From contig NZSL01000008.1 in the NCBI GenBank assembly GCA_002696735.1, forward strand, positions 62,001-126,000: DNA of 64,000 bases, read 5' to 3'. Shown here piece after piece: positions 1-6,614 of this stretch. Both the position numbers and the translations under genes were made by a program. The notes under the pieces are model-generated. The model was given only the letters and a program-made list of their open reading frames with translations. It searched no databases and had not been told where the DNA came from. The DNA is from Methylophaga sp. Lineage in GTDB: Bacteria > Pseudomonadota > Gammaproteobacteria > Nitrosococcales > Methylophagaceae. Positions within the stretch are counted from its first letter, which is position 1, and the number at the start of each line of letters is the position of its first letter.

Positions 1-464
1 ATTGCCAACGCTCTTGCAATACCGATACGTTGTTTCATACCACCTGAAATTTCCGCGGGTAGTTTATCTTTGGCATGAGTCATATGCACCAATTCCAGAT
101 TATGCAATGTCCAGTCACGAATTTGCTGACGATTACGGGTTTTACCAAACACCGATTTCACTGCCAATTCGACATTTTGATAACAAGTAAGCCAGGGAAA
201 CAAGGCATGATTCTGGAACACGATAGCCCGATCCGGACCCGGTTCATTTACCTCTTTGCCCTGGAGAATCACTCCACCTTCAGTGGCCTGATACAAACCA
301 CCAACAATATTCATAACGGTCGATTTACCACAGCCTGAGTGACCAATAATACTGACAAATTCGCCTTTATTGATTTGGATGTTCACATTGTCCAACGCCC
401 TAAATGGGCCATTGGCGGTTGGAAAATCAATGCTGACATGATCGATATTTAAATAACTTTCCAT
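1..464 (-). CDS. nrtD: Nitrate/nitrite ABC transporter ATPase, 3' part missing
   Basis: ATP-binding subunit that would energise nitrate or nitrite import with the NrtA and NrtB products encoded just upstream. About 154 N-terminal residues are in the window; the gene runs off the left edge. Visible motifs are the Walker A loop GHSGCGKST at residues 41-49, a Q-loop in the segment AIVFQNHALFPW, and the ABC signature ISGGMKQR near residue 143. The ATG at 464 follows an AGGAG ribosome-binding site and starts 9 bases after the nrtB stop, so it is the third gene of an nrtABD operon. The NrtC-type fused sensor domain of cyanobacteria cannot be assessed because the C-terminus is missing. Closely related taurine and sulfonate ATPases share these motifs, so the nitrate assignment rests mainly on the neighbours. 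Confidence 0.9.
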   Translation of the reverse strand, partial: MESYLNIDHVSIDFPTANGPFRALDNVNIQINKGEFVSIIGHSGCGKSTVMNIVGGLYQATEGGVILQGKEVNEPGPDRAIVFQNHALFPWLTCYQNVELAVKSVFGKTRNRQQIRDWTLHNLELVHMTHAKDKLPAEISGGMKQRIGIARALA

Positions 465-473
465 TGTCTGCTC

Positions 474-1496
474 CTAGCGAATATTTGCGGTTTTGTCGTA
501 TGAGAAAAACTTCTGCAATGTGAGCATAATGCGATCCAAGGCAAAGCCAATCAGACCAATCGCCAATACCGCGACCATAATACGGCTGAGCGAATTGGAA
601 CTGCCATTTTGGAACTCATCCCAGACAAACTTACCCAGCCCCGGGTTTTGTGCGAGCATTTCTGCTGCAATTAATACCATCCAGCCGATCCCCAGCGAAA
701 TTCTCAATCCGGTAAAAATCATCGGAATGGAAGAAGGAACCACGATTTTCCACACCGTCGTGAAATATCCCAGTCGCAACACCTTTCCCACATTAAGCAA
801 GTCACGATCAATGGAGGACACGCCAACCGCAGTATTAATCAAGGTCGGCCACAAAGAACACAACATAACGGTGATGGCCGAGGTAATAAATGACTTGGAG
901 AACATCGGATCGGCCGAGACATACACTGCACTGACCACCATGGTCACAATGGGCAGCCAGGCCAGTGGTGACACTGGTTTGAAAATCTGGATCAGAGGAT
1001 TTATTGCGTTATACAGATTTTGACTTAAACCACTGACGATACCGATCGGAATCGCAATCAAACTGGCCAGCAGAAAACCGACAAATACGGTAAACAGACT
1101 GGTCCATATCTGATCAATAAAAGTGGGTCTTCCATTGAAGTCCCGAACTTTAATTTCGGCATCGGGATTTTTCGCCAGTTTGTTCGCATTCCGCTGTTCC
1201 TGGCGCTGATAAAAATCTGTCTCACGCTGACGTTCAGCCTGATGTTCTTCATTCAGCACCTTAACCTGCTCCCATACCTGAACCGGTCCGGGTAATTGGC
1301 CAAGACTGGTATCAACTTTGGCAGCTCCAAAATGCCAGAAAAATAGAAAGGCAAGCATCGCTATCAATGGCAAACCAATCATTTTTACTAGCTGTTGAAA
1401 TTGAAACCCGGCGGGTTCCCCACCAGCGATTTTCGCCAGTGGGACGAACCAGTTGAGCCCCGTTATTTCCAGAAAATATATAAGTTTATCGTTCAT
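474..1496 (-). CDS. nrtB: Nitrate/nitrite ABC transporter permease
   Basis: Inner-membrane permease (340 residues) of the nitrate/nitrite importer. A hydrophobic segment lies at about residues 38-56, then a charged stretch rich in Glu, Arg and Gln (about 75-120), then the canonical binding-protein-dependent permease core with about five or six membrane segments from residue 130 onwards. The cytoplasmic EAA-type coupling loop is visible as EMLAQNPGLGKFVWDEF near residue 280. The long extra N-terminus with a charged linker is typical of the NrtB/NasE group rather than of short sulfonate permeases. It starts 39 bases after the nrtA stop and ends just before nrtD, so the three genes are one operon under the sigma-54 promoter upstream of nrtA. 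Confidence 0.92.
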   Translation of the reverse strand: MNDKLIYFLEITGLNWFVPLAKIAGGEPAGFQFQQLVKMIGLPLIAMLAFLFFWHFGAAKVDTSLGQLPGPVQVWEQVKVLNEEHQAERQRETDFYQRQEQRNANKLAKNPDAEIKVRDFNGRPTFIDQIWTSLFTVFVGFLLASLIAIPIGIVSGLSQNLYNAINPLIQIFKPVSPLAWLPIVTMVVSAVYVSADPMFSKSFITSAITVMLCSLWPTLINTAVGVSSIDRDLLNVGKVLRLGYFTTVWKIVVPSSIPMIFTGLRISLGIGWMVLIAAEMLAQNPGLGKFVWDEFQNGSSNSLSRIMVAVLAIGLIGFALDRIMLTLQKFFSYDKTANIR

Positions 1497-1535
1497 AAGA
1501 GTCCATCTTTGTCCGTTTTATGAAAAGCAGGGGAA

Positions 1536-2927
1536 TTAATCCACCTGCTCCTCTCCTTTCAGGCCAATGGCAAATTTTTCCAGGTAAGCATTAGGTGCTG
1601 TCCCGTCAAATTCGATACCATCGATAAACTCATTTTGAGCCGGTTTGAAACCCGTTTCAGAGGTGAAATCTGGGAAATCTGTTACAGCTAACTTGCCCTC
1701 TTCAATCAATTCTTTTGCTGCAATTTGATAAATATCGGGACGATAAACTTTCTTTGCCATATCGGTATACCAGCTATCCGATTTGGCTTCCGGGATCTGG
1801 CCCCAACGACGCATTTGGGTCAGATACCAGATGGCGTCACTGTAATATGGATAGGTCGCGTTATAACGGAAAAACACGTTGAAATCGGGGATTTCACGTT
1901 TATCACCTTTTTCGTATTCAAAGGTGCCCGTCATACTGTTAGCAATGACATCATAATCAGCACCGACATAATAACTTTGTGAAAGTATTTCAACGGCCTC
2001 AGGACGATTGGCATTATTCTCAGCATCCAGCCAATGTGCAGCACGGATAAGGGCCTTAACTAATGCAATATGGGTGTTGGGGTTTTCATCAGCCCATTGC
2101 TGGCTAACACCGAACACCTTCTCTGGGTTATTTTTCCAGATTTCGTAGTCGGTAATCACCGGTACCCCGATCTCCATAAATACTGCCTGCTGATTCCATG
2201 GCTCGCCCACGCAATAACCTTCAATGGTTCCAGCTTCCATCGTCGATGGCATTTGAGGTGGAGGTGTGACCGATAACAAGGCTTCTGCCTTAAGCTGACC
2301 ACTACTGTCACCTTTGTGCGGTGCGTAATAGCCTGGATGAATGCCACCAGCTGCCAGCCAGTAACGTAATTCATAGTTATGGGTGGAGACAGGAAAAACC
2401 ATGCCCATATTGAACGACTTACCTTGCTGTTTGTAACTATCAATAACCGGTTTTAAAGCTTCAGCACTGATTGGATGCTGGGGCTTGCCATCCTCAGCCG
2501 TGGGGATATGCGGTTTCATCTGTTCCCATACATTATTGGAAACGGTGATCGCATTACCATTGAGATCCATACTGAAGGCGGTAATGATATCGGCCTGAGT
2601 TCCATAACCAATTGTCGCACCAAGCGGTTGTCCGGCAAGCATATGAGCACCATCAAGTGCACCATTAATTACTCCATCCAGCAGCACTTTCCAGTTTGCC
2701 TGGGCTTCCAGCGTGACGTACAAGCCTTCATCTTCAAAAAAACCTTTTTCATAGGCGATTGCTAATGGCGCCATATCGGTGAGCTTGATAAAACCGAGGC
2801 GAAGATCTTCTTTTTCCAGCTCTCCCGGAGCTGCCAGTGAGTTTGTCGAAAAACTGATAACACCAATGATGCCAACGGCAGATAACCAGCGGCGTATGGA
2901 ATGTGAATTTACTTTAGGTAAAGACAT
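1536..2927 (-). CDS. nrtA: Periplasmic nitrate/nitrite-binding protein
   Basis: Substrate-binding component of the nitrate importer, about 463 residues, of the NrtA/SsuA-like fold. The N-terminus has a signal peptide with an Arg-Arg pair followed by a hydrophobic core and an Ala-rich cleavage region (SLAAPGEL), so export by Tat or Sec is possible. The segment [20 protein letters not shown] is the family's characteristic start of the mature domain, and [15 protein letters not shown] is a further conserved NrtA segment. I chose the ATG at 2927, seven bases after a GGAG site; the reading frame also opens at an upstream TTG at 2939 that overlaps this site. It is the first gene of nrtABD and is preceded by a sigma-54 promoter and a structured leader. 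Confidence 0.93.
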   Translation of the reverse strand: MSLPKVNSHSIRRWLSAVGIIGVISFSTNSLAAPGELEKEDLRLGFIKLTDMAPLAIAYEKGFFEDEGLYVTLEAQANWKVLLDGVINGALDGAHMLAGQPLGATIGYGTQADIITAFSMDLNGNAITVSNNVWEQMKPHIPTAEDGKPQHPISAEALKPVIDSYKQQGKSFNMGMVFPVSTHNYELRYWLAAGGIHPGYYAPHKGDSSGQLKAEALLSVTPPPQMPSTMEAGTIEGYCVGEPWNQQAVFMEIGVPVITDYEIWKNNPEKVFGVSQQWADENPNTHIALVKALIRAAHWLDAENNANRPEAVEILSQSYYVGADYDVIANSMTGTFEYEKGDKREIPDFNVFFRYNATYPYYSDAIWYLTQMRRWGQIPEAKSDSWYTDMAKKVYRPDIYQIAAKELIEEGKLAVTDFPDFTSETGFKPAQNEFIDGIEFDGTAPNAYLEKFAIGLKGEEQVD

Positions 2928-3138
2928 AAATAGCTCCAACTTTTAGGGCCAGTTCATTCTGATGATTCCATTACTGGAGATCATAAAAACAAGGCCAGAG
3001 GACAGAAAACGGCGACGTTGCCCGATACCGGGGAAATCATTTCCAGACACGGTTTTCAATCCTGCGTTGGATTGTTCCAGGACCCTCTGATTTTCATAGC
3101 CAAGAACAAAAACGGCTATGAAAAAACAACAGATCCCA
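2928..3138 (-). promoter_or_regulatory. nrtA mRNA leader, probable ANTAR antitermination region
   Basis: About 210 bases separate the predicted sigma-54 start site from the nrtA ATG, unusually long for this window. In the direction of transcription the leader holds a hairpin with arms CATAGCC/GGCTATG (3098-3122), a perfect 6-bp hairpin with hexaloop AACGCA (3057-3074), a weaker hairpin with hexaloop AACGTC (3011-3022), and T-rich runs near 3003-3009 and 2985-2990 that could end a terminator. ANTAR proteins such as NasR bind paired hexaloop hairpins with A at loop position 1 and G at position 4; both loops here fit. The exact terminator structure is not resolved by eye. Confidence 0.55.
3057..3074 (-). 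promoter_or_regulatory. ANTAR-type P1 hairpin with A1/G4 hexaloop
   Basis: On the minus strand the sequence is CAATCC, loop AACGCA, GGATTG: a perfect 6-bp stem closing a six-base loop with A in position 1 and G in position 4. These are the diagnostic features of RNA targets of ANTAR antiterminators. It lies about 65 bases into the predicted nrtA transcript, and a gene for an ANTAR protein follows immediately upstream of this operon. Confidence 0.6.
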
Positions 3139-3148
3139 CTGTCCTATT

Positions 3149-3164
3149 TGCAGTTAATATGCCA
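3149..3164 (-). promoter_or_regulatory. Sigma-54 promoter of nrtABD
   Basis: On the minus strand TGGCAT, five bases, CTGCA: GG and GC are separated by exactly 10 bases, matching the -24/-12 consensus TGGCAC-N5-TTGCA. The predicted start site is near 3138. An NtrC-like site lies about 130 bp upstream at 3268-3284, with AT-rich DNA (3170-3235) between them that could accommodate bending. Confidence 0.8.
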
Positions 3165-3263
3165 ATCACATACCTATTTAAAAAATAATATATTTCAATC
3201 ACTTATAAAATCGCTTTACTAATAATCAATTTCAACTTGCGTCGCTTTGGGGCTTAACAAAAG

Positions 3264-3295
3264 GTCTGGCACTCAGATGGTGCAGTAACAGACCA
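3264..3295 (-). terminator. Intrinsic terminator of the ANTAR gene, overlapping an NtrC-like site
   Basis: On the minus strand GGTCTG pairs with CAGACC and, inside it, GCAC pairs with GTGC, followed by TTTTGTT. A five-base bulge interrupts the 5' arm. It begins 12 bases after the stop of the ANTAR gene. The same bases include GGCACTCAGATGGTGCA (3268-3284), which matches the NtrC-site pattern GCAC-N6-GGTGC and sits at enhancer distance from the sigma-54 promoter of nrtA. Confidence 0.6.
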
Positions 3296-3306
3296 TTTTA
3301 TTTAAC

Positions 3307-3903
3307 TCAGTTATGAGGATGAGTTTCCAGCAGGTTTGCTGTAGCCAAGACCTGTTTTGCCAACATCGCCAGACGCATGTTCTGGTTCATCGCTGTGGTG
3401 CGTAACAGACGATAAGCTTCGTCCTCACTGCACTGACGCTGCTGCATCAAAACGCCTTTTGCACGGTCAATAATCTTGCGTTCTGCCAGTTTGGTTTCCA
3501 GTGATTGCACCTGTTGACGCATCGTCTGTTGTTGCAGAAAACGGTTTCGTGCTGTGCTCAGTAACGGCAACACCCTATGCGGTTGTAAACCATCAACCAC
3601 ATACGCACTGACGCCAAGCTCAATAGCCTGTTTTTCGACCTGCGCGTCATAAACGTCGGTGAAAATAACCACTGGCATTGGCTGCTGTCTGAGTAACATA
3701 TCGACAAGCGCCATCATGTCACTATCGCAATTACGAACGGCCAGAATGAACATGCCAGTAAATTCGAGTTGTTTCATGGCTAGTTTAGGAAGAGAAGCCG
3801 ATTGGTTGGTCACCTCAAACATGGTGCCACTCAATTGTTCGACTAATTGCTGTGCTATATCAGAACGATCGCACACCAATGTGGAGTTAAAATTTTGTGT
3901 CAT
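3307..3903 (-). CDS. nasT: ANTAR-domain antiterminator, NasT-like
   Basis: RNA-binding regulator of about 198 residues. Residues 1-120 resemble a degenerate response-regulator receiver domain. The C-terminal part, from about residue 135, is an ANTAR domain (segments IDRAKGVLMQQRQCSEDEAY and LLRTTAMNQ). ANTAR proteins bind hexaloop hairpins in nascent mRNA and prevent termination. I see no clear phospho-acceptor Asp in the expected strand, so control is probably by protein contact rather than phosphorylation. I chose the ATG at 3903, four bases after the stop of the NIT-domain gene; longer in-frame starts would overlap that gene. Pairing with a NIT sensor instead of an NrtA-like NasS is unusual. 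The likely target is the leader of nrtA next door. Confidence 0.82.
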   Translation of the reverse strand: MTQNFNSTLVCDRSDIAQQLVEQLSGTMFEVTNQSASLPKLAMKQLEFTGMFILAVRNCDSDMMALVDMLLRQQPMPVVIFTDVYDAQVEKQAIELGVSAYVVDGLQPHRVLPLLSTARNRFLQQQTMRQQVQSLETKLAERKIIDRAKGVLMQQRQCSEDEAYRLLRTTAMNQNMRLAMLAKQVLATANLLETHPHN

Positions 3904-3907
3904 GATG

Positions 3908-4774
3908 TCAGTTGAGTTTCGCATGATTATCCGCAGCATAGTTAATGATAAGAGAAAACACATTGAGTACCGTATCAATGGCACGGGAGGCCGTTTTAAA
4001 GTAATCATCGGCTGATAAGGTAATCGAACCTTCAATCAGCACTTGTTGATCAATGGTCTGTAACAATAAATCTGTATCGCGTTCGATTTTACCGTTTTGA
4101 CCAGCCAGAATTCCCACCAGGTCTTTATTACGAATTCCGGCAATTTCCCTGAGTAATTCACCGATCCTGCTGTTTGCTGTTAAACGTTGGAATGACAACA
4201 TCATCGTTTCGGTGCCCCCTGCCTGACCTCGGGCACATAGGGTCGATCCAACGGCACGCATTTGGCCGAGAATTTCAGCAGCTCTGAGAGTGTCAAGACA
4301 GATTTCGGATAAGCGAGTGATGTTATCCAGCATAAAATGGTGAAGGTTGTACAAACGGCTAAGATCATCAAACAAAGACAATTGGCCTTCGATCATCGCA
4401 TTGTGCTGCCGGATAACCTGATGAGGAGTCAGCTTGCGATCCAGTATCTGCTTTTTAAGTCGCGGCCAGTGATCTACAAACGATTGCCATTGCGGTAACG
4501 TTTGCATTTCGGTGTTTTGTGCACCGAGAATAAATTGATCGATTTGTTGCTGCAGAAAGGTCAGCTTGCCGACCAGGGAAGCATTTCCAGCACAGACAGC
4601 ACTGCTGGTGCCCCGATGTTGCTGAGATAAATCAATTAACTGTTTTAAATTAACCAGTTGAGAAATGGCAAATTCTGTACGTCGTTTATCACGGAAATTC
4701 AGGGTGAATTGTCTGGTAGCAGCAAAACATGCTGCTACCGATAATGCACCTGCAATGGTGGGGTTGACTATCAT
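3908..4774 (-). CDS. NIT-domain nitrate/nitrite sensor protein (stand-alone)
   Basis: Protein of 288 residues matching the NIT nitrate/nitrite sensing domain. The first conserved block is QQHRGTSSAVCAGN around residue 52, with Arg54 as a likely anion ligand; the second is MRAVGSTLCARGQAGG near residue 172. In Klebsiella-type NasR this domain is fused to a C-terminal ANTAR domain in one protein. Here the protein stops after the NIT domain and the ANTAR domain is encoded by the next gene, four bases downstream. Residues 5-19 are mildly hydrophobic and could be a weak anchor or the first helix. It starts 30 bases after a 37-codon membrane-protein gene and is probably transcribed from the sigma-54 promoter at 4959-4974. 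Inferred role: binds nitrate and controls the ANTAR partner. Confidence 0.82.
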   Translation of the reverse strand: MIVNPTIAGALSVAACFAATRQFTLNFRDKRRTEFAISQLVNLKQLIDLSQQHRGTSSAVCAGNASLVGKLTFLQQQIDQFILGAQNTEMQTLPQWQSFVDHWPRLKKQILDRKLTPHQVIRQHNAMIEGQLSLFDDLSRLYNLHHFMLDNITRLSEICLDTLRAAEILGQMRAVGSTLCARGQAGGTETMMLSFQRLTANSRIGELLREIAGIRNKDLVGILAGQNGKIERDTDLLLQTIDQQVLIEGSITLSADDYFKTASRAIDTVLNVFSLIINYAADNHAKLN

Positions 4775-4804
4775 AGCCTGACTCTCAATTAGTCGTTGTT
4801 CCGA

Positions 4805-4918
4805 TTATTCCCAGCTGAAAAGATAACCAGCCATTAAGCCTAAGGGAGAAATCAACACTAACAAAAGCAGCTTGAATAACTCTTTCATCAAATAGAAAAA
4901 ATCAACTAAGTATCCCAT
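4805..4918 (-). CDS. Small single-span membrane protein, 37 residues
   Basis: Short gene read directly from the minus strand: it opens with ATG at 4918, begins MGYLVDFFYLMKE, continues through a hydrophobic core rich in Leu, Val and Ile (about residues 14-34), and ends GYLFSWE before TAA. It has one of the strongest ribosome-binding sites in the window, AAGGAGG eight bases before the ATG. It lies 30 bases upstream of the NIT sensor gene and about 30 bases downstream of the predicted sigma-54 start site, so it is the first gene of the sensor operon. I do not recognise a family. Its position suggests a role in nitrate sensing or transport, for example as a membrane tether, but this is inference. 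Confidence 0.68.
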   Translation of the reverse strand: MGYLVDFFYLMKELFKLLLLVLISPLGLMAGYLFSWE

Positions 4919-4958
4919 TGTTGTGGCCTCCTTCTTTGTATGGCAACGACAACGATAT

Positions 4959-4974
4959 TGCATAAGCTGTGCCA
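4959..4974 (-). promoter_or_regulatory. Sigma-54 promoter of the small-protein/NIT/ANTAR operon
   Basis: On the minus strand TGGCAC, five bases, ATGCA, with GG and GC exactly 10 bases apart. The predicted start site near 4948 leaves a 30-base leader that contains AAGGAGG before the ATG at 4918. No full NtrC site is obvious upstream; only a half-site (TTGGTGC around 5068-5074) was seen. Confidence 0.78.
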
Positions 4975-5093
4975 GAGATAAAATTATTATTTATCAGTAA
5001 CTTAAAAATTCATCTTGTCACGTCATGCATTAAAATGGGCTGTAGTAAACGGACCATCGCTTATTTTTGGTGCGCCGAAGCAGAATTACAGAT

Positions 5094-5122
5094 AAAAAAA
5101 AGCCAGCCCTGAAGGGCTGGCT
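5094..5122 (-). terminator. Intrinsic terminator after the porin gene
   Basis: On the minus strand AGCCAGCCCT pairs with AGGGCTGGCT around a tiny loop and is followed by seven T. It lies about 55 bases after the porin stop codon. Confidence 0.9.
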
Positions 5123-5176
5123 TGGTACAACAAAGGCAGCTATGAAAAATCAACAGCCTCTAATACCGAGGAGATA

Positions 5177-6424
5177 TCAGAACTTAACTTGTCCATAGAC
5201 CCAGAACTTTTCAGTATCCACTAACGATGGAAATTCATCATCCGCTTGATAATCAGCGTATTTCACACCCACGGTGTAATGCTGGTTAAAGGTTTTCTCC
5301 AACAGAACATCCAGCTCATTACCGGCATCCAGACTGTCCTGGTCCGTTTCAAAGTCATGGTAGGAAACAATCAGTTTGGCTCCGAAAATCACATTGCCAA
5401 CGACTGTTAAATAAGCATCTTTCAGTCCTTGTGCCGGAGTGTTCAGGAATTGATCGGCCCAGCCCTGAAACGCATGATTAGTGCCCAGGGGTGTTTTAAA
5501 ACTGTCCGTTCCATCGCCTTCCTGCACTTCATAAGAGAGTTTGGCCATCCAGCCTTTATGCTTGGCACCCAGCTCTGCCAGATAATAATCCTGAGCATCC
5601 ATGGTGCCGCTTTTATAATCACTTTGACGGGCATATTCGGCTGTATAAACCAGATTCCAGGCATCATTGATCGCAGGAGCACCACTGAGTCGCACACCCA
5701 ATGTTTTAGAAGAGGTCGCTTCGGCATCTTCATATTCCAATAAATACCCATAGCCTTCCAGTTTGCCAAATGGTAAACCGCTGTATTGGGCATTAAGCAA
5801 ATGAGCTTCAACATCAATTACGCCATTTCTGATAATCCCAGCATCACGATCATCCCCAAAAATAGTGTTTATTTTATTGACAAAAGCGTAACTCAGCCTG
5901 GTATCAGGTAAAGAAGTATTCTGAATCGAAAAAGCATCAAAGGTTTGATGATTCTGCCGCCATAACACATTACCAATATAACGATGGAATGGTGCATCTC
6001 GGTAGGTAATTTGCTGACGACCAAATTTCGCAACGGTATCAAAGCCCTGATAACTCAGATAAGCCTGATTGACTTCAGTACCATCCGGATCTGCCACTAC
6101 TGAATATTCAGTCTCACCATTAGTGGTGCTATTGTAATTATCACCGCCCAGATCAGTAACATTCTCAAACTCAAGAAATGCACCAAAACCATTTAAACGG
6201 CCGGTTTCATACCCCAGGGTAGAACGCACGGTAAATGCATCGGCATCTTTCAGGTCGTTATCCTGTTCAACAGATTCATAACGGGCACGGGCAGAAAAAC
6301 TGACCTTTCCGCCAGTCAGGGCTTCGATAAAGCTGTCTTGTTCGGCTGCAGCCGCTGTCATTGAAAATGTGCCAATGAAGCTCGCCATCAACGTCGTTGC
6401 AGTATATGTAGGTAATTTTGACAT
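5177..6424 (-). CDS. Outer-membrane porin, alginate-export/OprB-like barrel
   Basis: Protein of 415 residues with a signal peptide (hydrophobic core LMASFIGTFSMTAAAAEQ) and a barrel built of alternating aromatic and polar strands. It ends in an aromatic strand with C-terminal Phe (WVYGQVKF), the usual signal for outer-membrane insertion. The arrangement resembles the alginate_exp porin group. It lies 186 bases downstream of nasA, on the same strand, and has its own strong terminator. Inference: it admits nitrate or another nitrogen source through the outer membrane. I could not identify a convincing sigma-54 element in front of it, so it may use a separate promoter or read-through from nasA. 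Confidence 0.75.
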   Translation of the reverse strand: MSKLPTYTATTLMASFIGTFSMTAAAAEQDSFIEALTGGKVSFSARARYESVEQDNDLKDADAFTVRSTLGYETGRLNGFGAFLEFENVTDLGGDNYNSTTNGETEYSVVADPDGTEVNQAYLSYQGFDTVAKFGRQQITYRDAPFHRYIGNVLWRQNHQTFDAFSIQNTSLPDTRLSYAFVNKINTIFGDDRDAGIIRNGVIDVEAHLLNAQYSGLPFGKLEGYGYLLEYEDAEATSSKTLGVRLSGAPAINDAWNLVYTAEYARQSDYKSGTMDAQDYYLAELGAKHKGWMAKLSYEVQEGDGTDSFKTPLGTNHAFQGWADQFLNTPAQGLKDAYLTVVGNVIFGAKLIVSYHDFETDQDSLDAGNELDVLLEKTFNQHYTVGVKYADYQADDEFPSLVDTEKFWVYGQVKF

Positions 6425-6581
6425 GATCCTTCCTTAATTTACGGGCCGCGAAAATACCTTCGGCGACCGAAATATCAAAAAAATAGAGATTGATTTGCCA
6501 CGTCGTTATGGCTGCATACGCGCTGGGCGGTTCAGAGGGCAATGCATCATCGTAAATACACAACACTCGTCAATTTGTTAA

Positions 6582-6614
6582 GGCAGAAACAAGCTCTGCC
6601 CTGACAGCTGTCAG
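6582..6614 (-). other. Paired inverted repeats at the 3' end of nasA
   Basis: The 14-bp perfect palindrome CTGACAGCTGTCAG (6601-6614) covers the nasA stop codon. Next to it GGCAGA and TCTGCC (6582-6600) form a 6-bp stem. In the direction of transcription only a weak T-poor stretch follows, so this is either a poor terminator or an mRNA-stabilising or processing structure between nasA and the porin gene. Confidence 0.4.

Noticed and set aside
2943..2954. 12-mer TTAGGGCCAGTT shared with 12164-12175
   Set aside because: Shared 12-mers are expected many times by chance in 64 kb; neighbouring bases do not align.
6425..6500. Possible sigma-54 promoter for the porin gene
   Set aside because: GG-N10-GC occurs on the minus strand but the flanking bases do not match TGGCAC or TTGC.
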